From Locusta migratoria (Eukaryota > Arthropoda > Insecta > Orthoptera > Acrididae): a stretch of 64,000 bases of DNA. Made by a program: the position numbers and the translations under genes. Where the stretch lies: assembly GCA_026315105.1 (NCBI GenBank), contig CM048751.1:336628649-336692648 (forward strand), in the 5' to 3' direction. Under the pieces are notes generated by a model. The model searched no databases. It saw only the letters and a list, made by a program, of their open reading frames with translations, and was not told the DNA's origin. Of this stretch, positions 55,690 to 64,000 are shown piece by piece (the first letter of the stretch is position 1; each line of letters starts with the position of its first letter).

Positions 55690-56262
55690 ATCGTCCATCG
55701 TGAAACAAAGTCAATTTTTTAATGGAGTGGTGGTCGTGCGATATATCAAATAATATCAGCATTTTATGAAAGGTTCAATCCTATGAACAGATTCGACGTA
55801 GCAGTTACGGTTAAAAAGGTACAAAAAATTTGTAGTTCCATTTCTTCAAAGATATCGACAGTTGGTCTCTCAAAGCTACCTGGAAATACTGCAAGAAGTG
55901 GTGTTTCCTTTACTACTGAAGGAATATGACCATTTTCCCTGTTACCTTCAGCAGAATGGGGCTTCACCACGTTATGGAGCAGTTGTTCGTCAGTGGTTAG
56001 ATTGTCAATTTCGTGGTCATGGGATTAAATGATATGGTTCCGTCGAATAGCCGACCAGATCACCTGATCTCAAGTCACTTGTCTTTTATCTGTGGGGGCC
56101 ACTTAAAGCAAATCGTATACGTAGAGACAATAAGAAACGGAAGAAACGGATATCATAAAACATAGCAATGTATGAGGAAACGTATGCTAGCATTTCTGCC
56201 GAAATCCCTGCTATTTTTGGAAAACAAGCCAGTTTTGTACCTTCAAACAAAATTTAACGTCT
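55690..56262 (+). pseudogene. Tc1/mariner-superfamily transposase remnant
   Basis: Pieces: YLEILQEVVFPLLLKEY, QQNGASPRYGAVVRQWL (second acidic block with Asn for Asp), PTRSPDLKSLVFYLWGPLKA (third block) and a C-terminal end before a TAA at about 56253. Stops lie between pieces. The block spelling fits the DD-E/D transposases with a QQDGAPPH motif widespread in insects. Confidence 0.7.
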
Positions 56263-56581
56263 GAACCATAACTGCAACGTCGAATCTGTTTACAAGAATG
56301 AACCTGTCAGAAAATGCTGATGTTATTTGATATCACAACAAAAAGGCAGGAAAGACGGATTCAAGATGGCCCATGTTCGGTAAATAGACCACCACTACTG
56401 TATACTACTGGAATATTCAGATTTGCGGTTACTGTAGAGTTTTTGAAATAAAAGCATCTATTGCGATTTTTGGCTCACCTTTTATGTCCTCATTCTCCGC
56501 GGCAGCAGTGCAGAGCGCGTGACGTCACAAGCTCTACTGTTCTTGCTTGTGAGTACTCAGAGCGGCGTGGGCTGATGACAA

Positions 56582-56696
56582 AAAATGTTCAAATGTTTGT
56601 AAATCTATTGGACTCAGCTGCTTGGTTATTAGTCCGTAGCTTACAAACTACTTAAACTAAGTTAAACTAACCTAAGGACAACACAAACACAGAGAC
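56582..56696 (-). repeat. SINE-A 3' part, split by LINE
   Basis: Tail and body to CAACACAAACAC. The matching head lies at 57609-57712 after the LINE. Confidence 0.85.
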
Positions 56697-57608
56697 GAGT
56701 GTATCGTCAGGCGTGCCCCAGGGGAGTGTGATAGGACCGCTATTATTTTATATCTATATAAATGATCTGATGGACAGAGTAAGTTGTAATATGCGGCTGT
56801 TTGCTGATGATGCTGTGGTGTATGGGAGGGTGTCGTCTGTAACTGACTGTAATAGCATACAGGATGACTTAGACAAAATTTCTAGTTGGTGCGAAGATTG
56901 GCAGCTAGCTCTCAATGTGGAAAAATGTGAGGTGATGCGCATGAGTAGAAAAAACAATACCATAATGTTCGAATACAGCATTAGTAGTGAGCTTCTTGAT
57001 GCTGTCGCGTCGTTCAAATATCTAGGCGTAACATTGCAGAGCGATATGAAATGGAACGAGCATGTAAGGATAGTTGTGAGTAAGGCGGACAGCCGACTTC
57101 GGTTTATTGGGAGAATGTTGGGAAGATGTACGTCACCTGTAAAGGAGACCGCGAATAAAACGCTTGTACGACCACGTCATGAGTATTGCTCAAGTGTTTG
57201 GGACCCGCAGCAGGTCAGTTTAAAGGAAGACATAGAGGCGGTTCAGAGACGAGCAGCTAGATTTGTTACCGGTAGGTTCGACCAATGCGCGAGTGTCACG
57301 GAAATGCTCCGGCAAGTCAATTGGGGATCGCTGGAAGAAAGACGACGTTCTTTTCGTGAATTTCTGTTGAATAAATTTAGAGGGCCGGAATTTGAAGCTG
57401 AGTGTAGTACGATCTTGCTGCCGCCTACATACATTTCGCGTAAAGATCACAAAGAAAAGATAAGAGAAATTAGGGCTCGTACGGAGGCATACAGTCATTC
57501 TTTTTTGCCTCTTTCAATTTGGGAGTGGAATAGGCAAGGAAATGCCTAGTAGTGGTCCAGTGTACCCTCCGCCACGCTCCTTACGGTGAATTGCGGAGTA
57601 TGTATGTA
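56697..57608 (+). CDS. jockey/CR1-type LINE RT C-terminal half, open frame
   Basis: A continuous frame (56713-57549, 278 codons) with PQGSVIGPLLFYIYIND, the catalytic MRLFADDAVVY, DKISSWCEDWQLALNVEKCE, KYLGVTLQSDMKWNEH and a C-terminal EAVQRRAARFV...SFLPLSIWEWNR end. All RT palm residues present in this part are intact. It is 5'-truncated and the start shown is not a natural one. The trailer ends TATGTATGTAGATGTAG. Inserted in a SINE with AACAC on both sides. Confidence 0.85.
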
Positions 57609-57712
57609 GATGTAGAACACCCATGACAAGGGGAACTCGAAGCGCAGATGGCGAAAGGCCTCGCACACCGCAGCACGGCGCCCCAGTGCGCACGGCTAAT
57701 CCGCCGCGGCCC
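57609..57712 (-). repeat. SINE-A 5' part (head), split by LINE
   Basis: CACCCATGACAAGGGGAACTC through CCGCCGCGGC. Continues the SINE at 56582-56696 across the LINE insertion. Confidence 0.75.
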
Positions 57713-58377
57713 GATGATACAGCAGCGTCGCCCGTGGCCAACGATAAATACAGGCCTGTGTGCAGGCGAGAGTGCAATCAGCAGAGTGGATGCCGATTGC
57801 GTTACACGTGACGTCATTATGACTTAAAGGCAAAAGAGGGCGGGTATCAAGTGGATAAATTCCGAAGAAGAGACCAGGAAGATTACGGTTTAGCGTCTCG
57901 TCGACAGCGTAGTCTTTAGAGACGGATTATTGGGTAGGGATGGGGGAGGAAATCGACCGTGCCCTTTTCCGGCATTTGCCTGTAATGATTTAGGGAAATC
58001 AGAGAATAACTAAATCTGGATGGCTGGTGGAGGATATACCGTCCTCCCAAATGCAAGTCCAGTATGTTACCACTACGTCGTCTCACTCGGCAGAACAATT
58101 GATCATTTAAATGCTCTTTTTCTGTCCAGAAGCCTCTTTTGTCTTCGAACCAGCATGCGTAAGTCTTTATTGAAGTTACGTCTGACGCTATCGGGATCTA
58201 CATTGCTGACGTCACATTCGTCTGTATTTATCGTCTTTGACTGACGCTACCTGACCTCCGTTGGTACATTATTTAATGATAAATGTAAAAAAGAGAAGAA
58301 GGAAAAGAAAACGCAAACAACCCTTGCTGGGGTATTCTGCGTTGTAGCTGGTCTGTAAGGCAGATGCACATGTTTTT
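57713..58377. other. spacer, nothing recognised
   Basis: No supported feature. Confidence 0.45.
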
Positions 58378-58739
58378 CAACCAGGGGACCACCTCATTCA
58401 ATTTGATAAGACTCAAGTTTTAGCAGCCACAAATGGATACCACGAAAGACTGTATAGAGAGGCTATAGAAATTGTAAAACACCCAAATAATTTCAATAGG
58501 ATGAAGGAGGGCGTGAAACTAAATGATATCTGGATTCCGGTTTTGAAGAAGAAATGTAACAGTCTTCCACCATGGGACGACATTAACGGACGAAGGCAAT
58601 CGGCAACGACGAATTGCGCGCGCATGTCAAAAACATCTGACGTCACACTACTGCGCGCGAGCCCTTGTAAACGGAGTTTGGCTGCAGTCAGTAGCGAGCC
58701 AGGGTGTGAATCGGACATCCAAAAGTGCCACGATCCCCC
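58378..58739 (+). pseudogene. PLE C-terminal end
   Basis: Reads HLIQFDKTQVLAATNGYHER, LYREAIEIVKHPNNFNRMKE and LNDIWIPVL, the segment that follows the GIY-YIG core in Penelope-family endonucleases. The nuclease core itself is missing, so this copy is strongly 5'-truncated. It runs into a non-coding tail with two hammerhead-like motifs. Confidence 0.75.
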
Positions 58740-58780
58740 TTGATAATGTCCTCCGCAGTCTGGGACGAAACGTTGGGTTT
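58740..58780 (+). ncRNA. hammerhead-like motif 1 in PLE tail
   Basis: TTGATAA, one unpaired T, stem GTCC...GGGAC, then GAAACGTT. The layout matches a hammerhead with two core substitutions (C3 to T, G8 to A), so this copy is probably inactive. Confidence 0.4.
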
Positions 58781-58904
58781 TAGTAATAAATCCACTAGAC
58801 CACGGCATAACAGCCCGGAAATTTTTAGTAATTTTGACCATTCCGGCCGTAAAAGTTTACATTTTACATGTGAGATTTGTGTTATTTTTATGTTTGTAGA
58901 TGCT

Positions 58905-58940
58905 AATCTGATGATGGTAAAGCCGAAACGCGTAATTTTT
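58905..58940 (+). ncRNA. hammerhead-like motif 2 in PLE tail
   Basis: AAT, perfect core CTGATGA (58908-58914), short TGGTAAAGCC, GAAA (58925-58928), palindrome ACGCGT, A, ATT. Stem I is AAT/ATT and stem II only two to three pairs. Confidence 0.45.
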
Positions 58941-59149
58941 GACGGCACGCTGTACATGAAGTGTGACCTATAATAAATAATTTGCGACCTAACCAGCTTC
59001 ACAGCAGTACTACCTAATCATTTCATGATGGTCGCCTGCCTCCTAAACGACTTTGTCACTTTCACAATAGATAATGTACGTCTGTGTGTGAAACCAGTCT
59101 TCGGACTGATGAGTGATGAACAGACCGGGTTGCGCGACTGTTATTGCGC

Positions 59150-59510
59150 AGAGATAATACAGTGGTGTGGTGGCTGGAGTCGCGTATCCACCTACAGGGG
59201 CAGCTGACGGAGCGCGTGTTTATGGGTACGTAGAGGGAACGACGTTGTGTTTTTATGGAAATGAGCGCGCCCGGCGGCGACCAGTAGCAACGGGGTGGGG
59301 GGGGGGGGCTGTGACGAGTCGCGGGACGAACGACTCGCCCCGAGCCGTGGCGCGGTATAGGCGAGGCGAGCGCGGATGACGCGCCTGTCGCGGGCAGCAG
59401 CCGGGTGAGAGATGAACCGCAGCCAACGCTGACGGCGCTGCAGCACACGCAGGCACACGCCGCCGCATAAACATGCAGCCAGGCGTACGTCACCCGGAGC
59501 TGTGGCACGA
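59150..59510. other. CpG-rich island-like segment
   Basis: About 360 bp rich in CG dinucleotides with a G13 run (59296-59308), unlike the AT-rich flanks. Frames are open on both strands but have no recognisable domain. It could be a promoter or first-exon region, or an LTR-like piece. Confidence 0.4.
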
Positions 59511-59548
59511 ATAATTAACGGGGCTGTACTCATCAGTAATGCCCCCGA

Positions 59549-59620
59549 ATTATCGCCCACTTTAGGTTACTGTAGTGACACTAAAAGTGCGAATAGCAAC
59601 GTTTGTATTGATTTTTACAG
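59549..59620 (+). repeat. foldback-family fragment
   Basis: GCCCACTTTAGGTTACTGTA then TGACACTAAAAGTGCG matches the centre of the foldback at 37318-37356. Confidence 0.6.
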
Positions 59621-59724
59621 ACTTTTCGCACTGGGGAACATGTAGTGTCATAAAAATAGGTAATAATTTAAAATTAGCTCCACCTTTGTCTTTATTAGGT
59701 TTACTGAGATCCCTGATGCCGGCC

Positions 59725-61235
59725 GCGGTGACATCTATCAGGGTTTCCGTATATTCCAAATGTCGCATTTCCGGTCGAGGTTCGTCTCTTGAGTAGTTTT
59801 CTAGTATGCATCTTGATGAAGTCCATGACAGTGGAAAGGGAAAGTTCTCTGTGTAGGTCGGTAACTCGTACCCACCTGGAAGCGCAAAGAATCGTTCTGA
59901 GACATCTGTTTTGGAGAGTCTGGAGCTAAGGGGCGGTTACATTTTGTGGAACAGACAAATAATCTTGTCGCATTTCTCTGTGATGTGAGTGCTGATTAAC
60001 AGCTTGGCGTGAAGCGTAACTTCTAAGTATTTGACGTGAGTGGCCCACGGGAGTTGATTTATCACCAACGTATCACGAAGGTCAGAGCACTTTCGGGTGA
60101 ACGTAACGGCTTTAGTTTTCTCCGCATTAATAGTTACCGTGTTTTTACTAGCCCACTCCTCCGCCAACCTCAGTTGCCTATTTAGACGAATTATGGCGGC
60201 GTTCATCCTACTGCTGGCTGTTAACCACGAGGTGTCGTCCGAAAACTGTGCCAAAATCACCTGAAGGACGGTGGGGATATCATTCACGAAAAGTAGAAAT
60301 AATGTCGGTGATAGCATTGATCCTAGGGGGATTCCTTAGGCTAACAGTTTGGTGCTGGACCGCTCGTTATAGATCCTAACGAAAAACCGCATGTCGGTAA
60401 GAAAACTGGCGATAAGTTTGACTAGGTAGGCTGGAACTACGTTGAGGCACTTTAGATTGGAAATTAAGTTTGCCGTACACACTTTATCACACACCTTTTA
60501 CGTCGTCGACGAAAGCGGCTACCTTCTGTTCAGATTATAAGCTACATATTCGGTTACTCGGAGAAGATGCATTTCGTATGAGAGCTGTGTTTGAAAGGCG
60601 AACTGATTGGATAATGTTGTGCTGGTGAAGAGGTATTCGTAGCAGGAGCAAGATGATCCGTTGGAAGATCTTGTATAGTGAGGACAGCAAGCATATTGGT
60701 CGGTGGCTACTCGGATCTCGGGGGTCCTTGTCCGGTTTCGGAATGGGAACCACAAAGGAGATTTTCCACATCTGCGGGAAATAGCTGAGGAGCAGACAGC
60801 TGTTGTAGATCCACCGGTTGACGAGGGAGGTGCCTCAGGTGGGCGTTGGCACCCAGTCCAGGGGTAGTGGAAACGGAGGATGGCGCGGAGCACGGTAGGG
60901 ATTGTGAGTTGTGGGTTCTCAGAGGGTCCTGCTTAACGATAGTCGGTTGCCTCACGTTCCACCCGCTGCATTTAGTCCAGGCGGAGGGAAAAGTCCTGTG
61001 GATGGAGGATGTTTTGAGCCTCACATGTTTCGGCGAAGAATTCCGCTTTCTGGATGACGTCGAACTGGAGACCTGCTACTCCGAGAACTACTGTGTTGGG
61101 TGGTTTCGGAGACCGCATCGTCTGAAGAAGCGTCCAGTCCCGCTTTTCCCGTAAGAGGAACTGTCACATCCGGTCCTCCCATTTTTCGGCCCTCCAGTCC
61201 TGAGCATGGCGCCTAAGTTCCCTTGTTAGTCGTCC
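59725..61235 (-). pseudogene. LINE-A reverse transcriptase region (mirror copy)
   Basis: Same broken frames as 41969-43505: the palm with SPTLFLLFVNDIP and AQFSDDTSWLT (59937-60317) and fingers pieces (60519-60893). It shares the Ser in FSDD, so that change preceded duplication. Confidence 0.8.
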
Positions 61236-61249
61236 GAGGTCTCGTTTAT

Positions 61250-61935
61250 CCTACATCTACATGGGATATTCTGCAAATCACATTCAAATGCCTGGCAGTG
61301 TGTTCATAGAACCACGTTTATACTATTTATCTCCCATTCCTTTCTCGAATAACGCGCGGGAAGAAAGAACAACCGAATCTCTCCATTTTAGCTCTTATTT
61401 CTCGTATTTTATTCTGATCATCATTTCTACCTATGTAAGTGAGAGTCAACAATATATTTTCGCATTCGGAGGAGAATGTTGGCGATTAGAGATTCGTAAG
61501 TAGCCCACGCCGCAGCGATAAGCGCCGTTGTTGTAATGATTCCCATCCCAGAGCCTGTATCATTTCCGTAACGTTATCTCCCCTGTATCGTGACAGTACA
61601 AAACGAGCTGCCCTTCTTTGGACTCTTTCGATGTCCTCTGTCAAATCCACCTGATAAGGATCCCACACTGGTCAGCAATACGGACAAGCGAAATGTATGC
61701 AGTTTCTTTAGTAGTTCTGTTGCATCTTTTAATGGTTCTACCAGTGAAACGCAGTCTGGTTGGCTTTTCCTACGACATTACCTACGTGTTCTTTCCAGTT
61801 TAAGTCTTATGTCATAGTAATTCCTATGTATTTTGTGGAGTTTACGGCCTTCACTTTTTATTCATTTATCTTGTAAACAAAGTTTAGCGGATTTATTTTA
61901 GTACTCACGTGGACGACTTCACACTTCTCAAATCC
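61250..61935 (-). pseudogene. LINE-B nested in LINE-A (mirror copy)
   Basis: WDPYQVDLTEDIERVQRRA, RYRGDNVTEMIQALGWESL and the trailer near 61260-61310. Same position in LINE-A as 41322-41968, slightly better preserved. Confidence 0.8.
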
Positions 61936-62690
61936 TCTGGGTTGCGGTAGCGAAGCCAGCGTTTCCGAGCCCGGTTGTTGTACGACGTCAGGTCCTGGAG
62001 AAGCGGTGGCCGAGATCATAGTCGTGGTGGCAAGTGCACTGGTTCTCTTGAGTGTCCAGGTGAGCGAGGCAATGGCCTCATCACTCGCCTAAGGTGGTTG
62101 TGATACGAGTTTAGATCATTGATTGTGCGCAAATCCGAGTTCATGATGGTGATATCAAGCACGTCAGGACGATGGCGCCTATTGTGGGGGATATGGGTTG
62201 CATCAACCGGCCCATAGGCGATATCTTGTAACCGTCCCTCCAGGTTGTATAGCTGAACCCCCATTTGATTGTTCCGCCGGGAATGCCAGGCGAAATACTT
62301 GGCATTTAAGTCTCCACTAAGCACGAACGTGTCAAATGAGCCGGACAGCGTGATGAAATTCTGCTCCACAACGGGGCTGTTGGAACTAATGTAACCGGCG
62401 CCAATATGACTTTGCCGTAGGATGTGTAGATCGAGACGATGGTCGCTTCCAGAGTATGGAACGGCGGTAGCGCCTCCAGCGTATGAGGGATGTGGTTCTT
62501 CAGGGAGATGGCAATACCTCCCTTGCGCCGGCGCGAGCGATCGATCCTGTAGCTCGTCATCTGGAACTGCTGGGATTTGAGATATGTAAGGAGGAGCACA
62601 TCCACTTTGTGGCGCTTAAGGAAATTGATAAGTTCAACTTCCTTTGTACGCACTCCCTCAGCATTAAAAATAAAGAATGTTAGGTTGTTG
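61936..62690 (-). pseudogene. LINE-A endonuclease region (mirror copy)
   Basis: VELINFLKRHKVDVLLLTYL opening (62306-62653) and LSGDLNAKYFAWHS, RPDVLDITI (62016-62369). Frame lesions differ slightly from the left arm. Confidence 0.8.
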
Positions 62691-62699
62691 ACGAGCCAT

Positions 62700-63175
62700 T
62701 AAGACGTGAACACCTTGACGAACCCGTCCAACAGGGTTCGCGGAGTTGAAGTTTCGGTTACAGTCTTATATGAGAGACAATTTTTACTTTTTTATGTGCA
62801 ACTTTTCGGAATGGAGTCTACTGATTGGAAAATTTTTACACTCCAATCGTCTTTCTTATAAACAAATACACTTTTTAGTGCAATTACTTTTGCTTATAAA
62901 ACGAATATATTTTAGATTGTTGACGTTTGTTGTTAAAATGTAGCAACAACTGTGGAATTGATTTATCCTTTGTTGGTAAAATGTTTCATGTATATGGGAG
63001 TTTTCTTCCAGGCACAGCTGTGGTAGCTAAATGGTGCATGAAATAATACAGGTATTGCAACCCATATGAGTTCTTTACGTTCCACACTAACTGATTTCAC
63101 TGGAATTGTTATGAAGTTACCTAAACGTTAAGTGTAGAAAATCGACGTCTTTCCCCAAAAGGTCAGATCTTCTTT
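62700..63175. other. arm-specific segment, nothing recognised
   Basis: AT-rich DNA that mostly lacks a counterpart in the left arm. Contains no supported gene. Confidence 0.5.
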
Positions 63176-63178
63176 TCA

Positions 63179-63530
63179 GAATGAAAGTTTCACCGTTCAG
63201 CGGAGTGTGCGCTGATATGAAACTTCCTGGCAGATTAAAATTGTGTGCTGGAACCGGGACTCGAACCTGGGACTTTTGCCTTTCGCGGGCAAGCACTCTA
63301 CCGACTGAGCTATCCCGACACGACTCACGATGCCGCCCCACAACTTTACTTCCGCCAGTACCTCGCCTCATACTTTCCAAATTTCACAGAAGCGCTCCTG
63401 CGAAAATTGCAAGACTAGCACTCCTGGAAGACAGGATATGGTGGAGACATGACTTGCAAGACTAGCACTCCTGGAAGACAGGATATGGTGGAGACATGGC
63501 TTAGCCACAGCCTAAGGGATGTTTCCGCAG
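63179..63530 (-). repeat. SINE-B, full length with internal 47-bp duplication
   Basis: Ends with TTTCACCGTTCAGCGGAGTG, tRNA-like centre with GGGACTCGAACCTGGGAC and CCGACTGAGCTATCCCGAC, then the leader in which the block at 63408-63454 is repeated at 63455-63501. Confidence 0.85.
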
Positions 63531-63700
63531 CGGAGTGTGCGCTGATATGAAACTTTCTGGCAGATTAAAATTATTTGCCAGAACCGGGACTCGAACCTGG
63601 GACCTTTGCCTTTCGCGCGCAAGCGCTCTGCTGACTGAGCTATCCATACACAACCCACGATGCCGCCCTACAATCTTCTGCCAGGAAGTTTCAGATCTTC
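63531..63700 (-). repeat. SINE-B, second copy
   Basis: tRNA-like centre GGGACTCGAACCTGGGACC and TGACTGAGCTATCCATAC, ending in CTGCCAGGAAGTTTCAG. Mirror of 39901-40091. Confidence 0.8.
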
Positions 63701-63859
63701 TTTTGTTTATTAGGCATTTTAAGTTCTTAATATAAAAAGAAATTCCTCAGTAAAATCCTGTAGATCACAAGTGAATCGTAAATCAATTGTCCTGTAATGT
63801 ACTGTTTCATATTTTATCAGGGGTGGTAAGAAACCTAATAAAAACACATATGCAGTTAT

Positions 63860-64000
63860 TTTGAGGTGCACGCGGCCGTTCCACGTCGGGAGTTCGAGTC
63901 CTCTACGGGCTTTGGTGTTTGTGTTGTTCTTAGGATAAGTTTAAGTAGTTTGTAAGTTTAGGGACCGACGACCACTGCAGTTGGTCCCATAGCTTTATAA
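63860..64000 (+). repeat. SINE-A, head-truncated, continuing to window end
   Basis: GCGGCCGTTCCACGTCGGGAG, body AAGTAGTTTGTAAGTTTAGG and CCCATAGCTTTATAA. Mirror of 39585-39736. Confidence 0.8.

Larger units (their letters stand above)
59723..64000 (-). repeat. large inverted duplication, right arm
   Basis: Reverse complement of 39585-43505; it runs to the window end and probably beyond. Extra DNA at 62740-63175 and a 47-bp tandem duplication at 63408-63501 distinguish it. Confidence 0.85.

Noticed and set aside
59062..59560. Proline/arginine-rich frames on the minus strand
   Set aside because: Frames are open in several phases of a CG-rich segment; no domain, no splice evidence.

Overview
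The window looks like a stretch of repeat-rich insect nuclear DNA, most likely from an orthopteran (grasshopper or locust type) with a large genome. This is inference. It rests on two tRNA-derived SINE families that I associate with Schistocerca-like genomes, on abundant jockey/CR1-type LINEs and Penelope-like elements (PLEs), and on AT-rich spacer DNA. I found no conserved multi-exon housekeeping gene, no genuine tRNA or rRNA gene and no bacterial-type feature. Almost everything recognisable is a transposable element, mostly broken and often nested. The one gene-like exception is a compact two-exon THAP-domain gene.

Left part (1-17,460): spacer DNA with SINE pieces and a PLE 3' tail, then a ~12.6 kb Ty3/gypsy-type LTR element on the minus strand. 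It has two ~1.05 kb LTRs, a primer binding site matching tRNA-Lys1,2, gag, protease, RT/RNase H, a frame-broken integrase and a polypurine tract. Between integrase and the 3' LTR lies ~4.3 kb of non-pol DNA. This stretch holds, in the same orientation as the element, the THAP-domain reading frame split by an 83-bp GT-AG intron, so it occupies the position where env sits in errantivirus-type elements.

Middle (17,460-39,600): two near-identical PLE 3' ends with GIY-YIG domains, an 878-bp pogo-like deletion derivative with TA target duplications, a Tc1 remnant next to a 5'-truncated LINE, a LINE interrupted by a solo LTR, and a hairpin built around a tRNA-like promoter. A three-level nest follows: a foldback repeat was split by a nearly full-length L1/Tx1-type LINE (29,900-36,646). 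That LINE carries a SINE in ORF1 and an internally inverted PLE in ORF2.

Right part (39,600-64,000): two inverted duplications dominate. Arms at 39,585-43,505 and 59,723-64,000 are inverted copies of one composite (SINEs plus a jockey-clade LINE already carrying another LINE). Between them, 47,362-48,468 and 50,222-51,333 form a second inverted pair around a broken CENPB/DDE transposase, which is itself interrupted by a palindromic PLE-like insert. Mariner, Tc1-type, PLE and SINE fragments fill the rest.

Several PLE-derived segments carry sequences resembling hammerhead ribozymes (a CTGATGA-type core, a hairpin, GAAA, then a short palindrome). Target-site duplications let the order of several insertions be read directly. 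No coordinated host pathway is visible: the proteins here are mobilisation machinery (RT, endonuclease, integrase, transposases), with the THAP protein as a possible DNA-binding passenger or captured gene.
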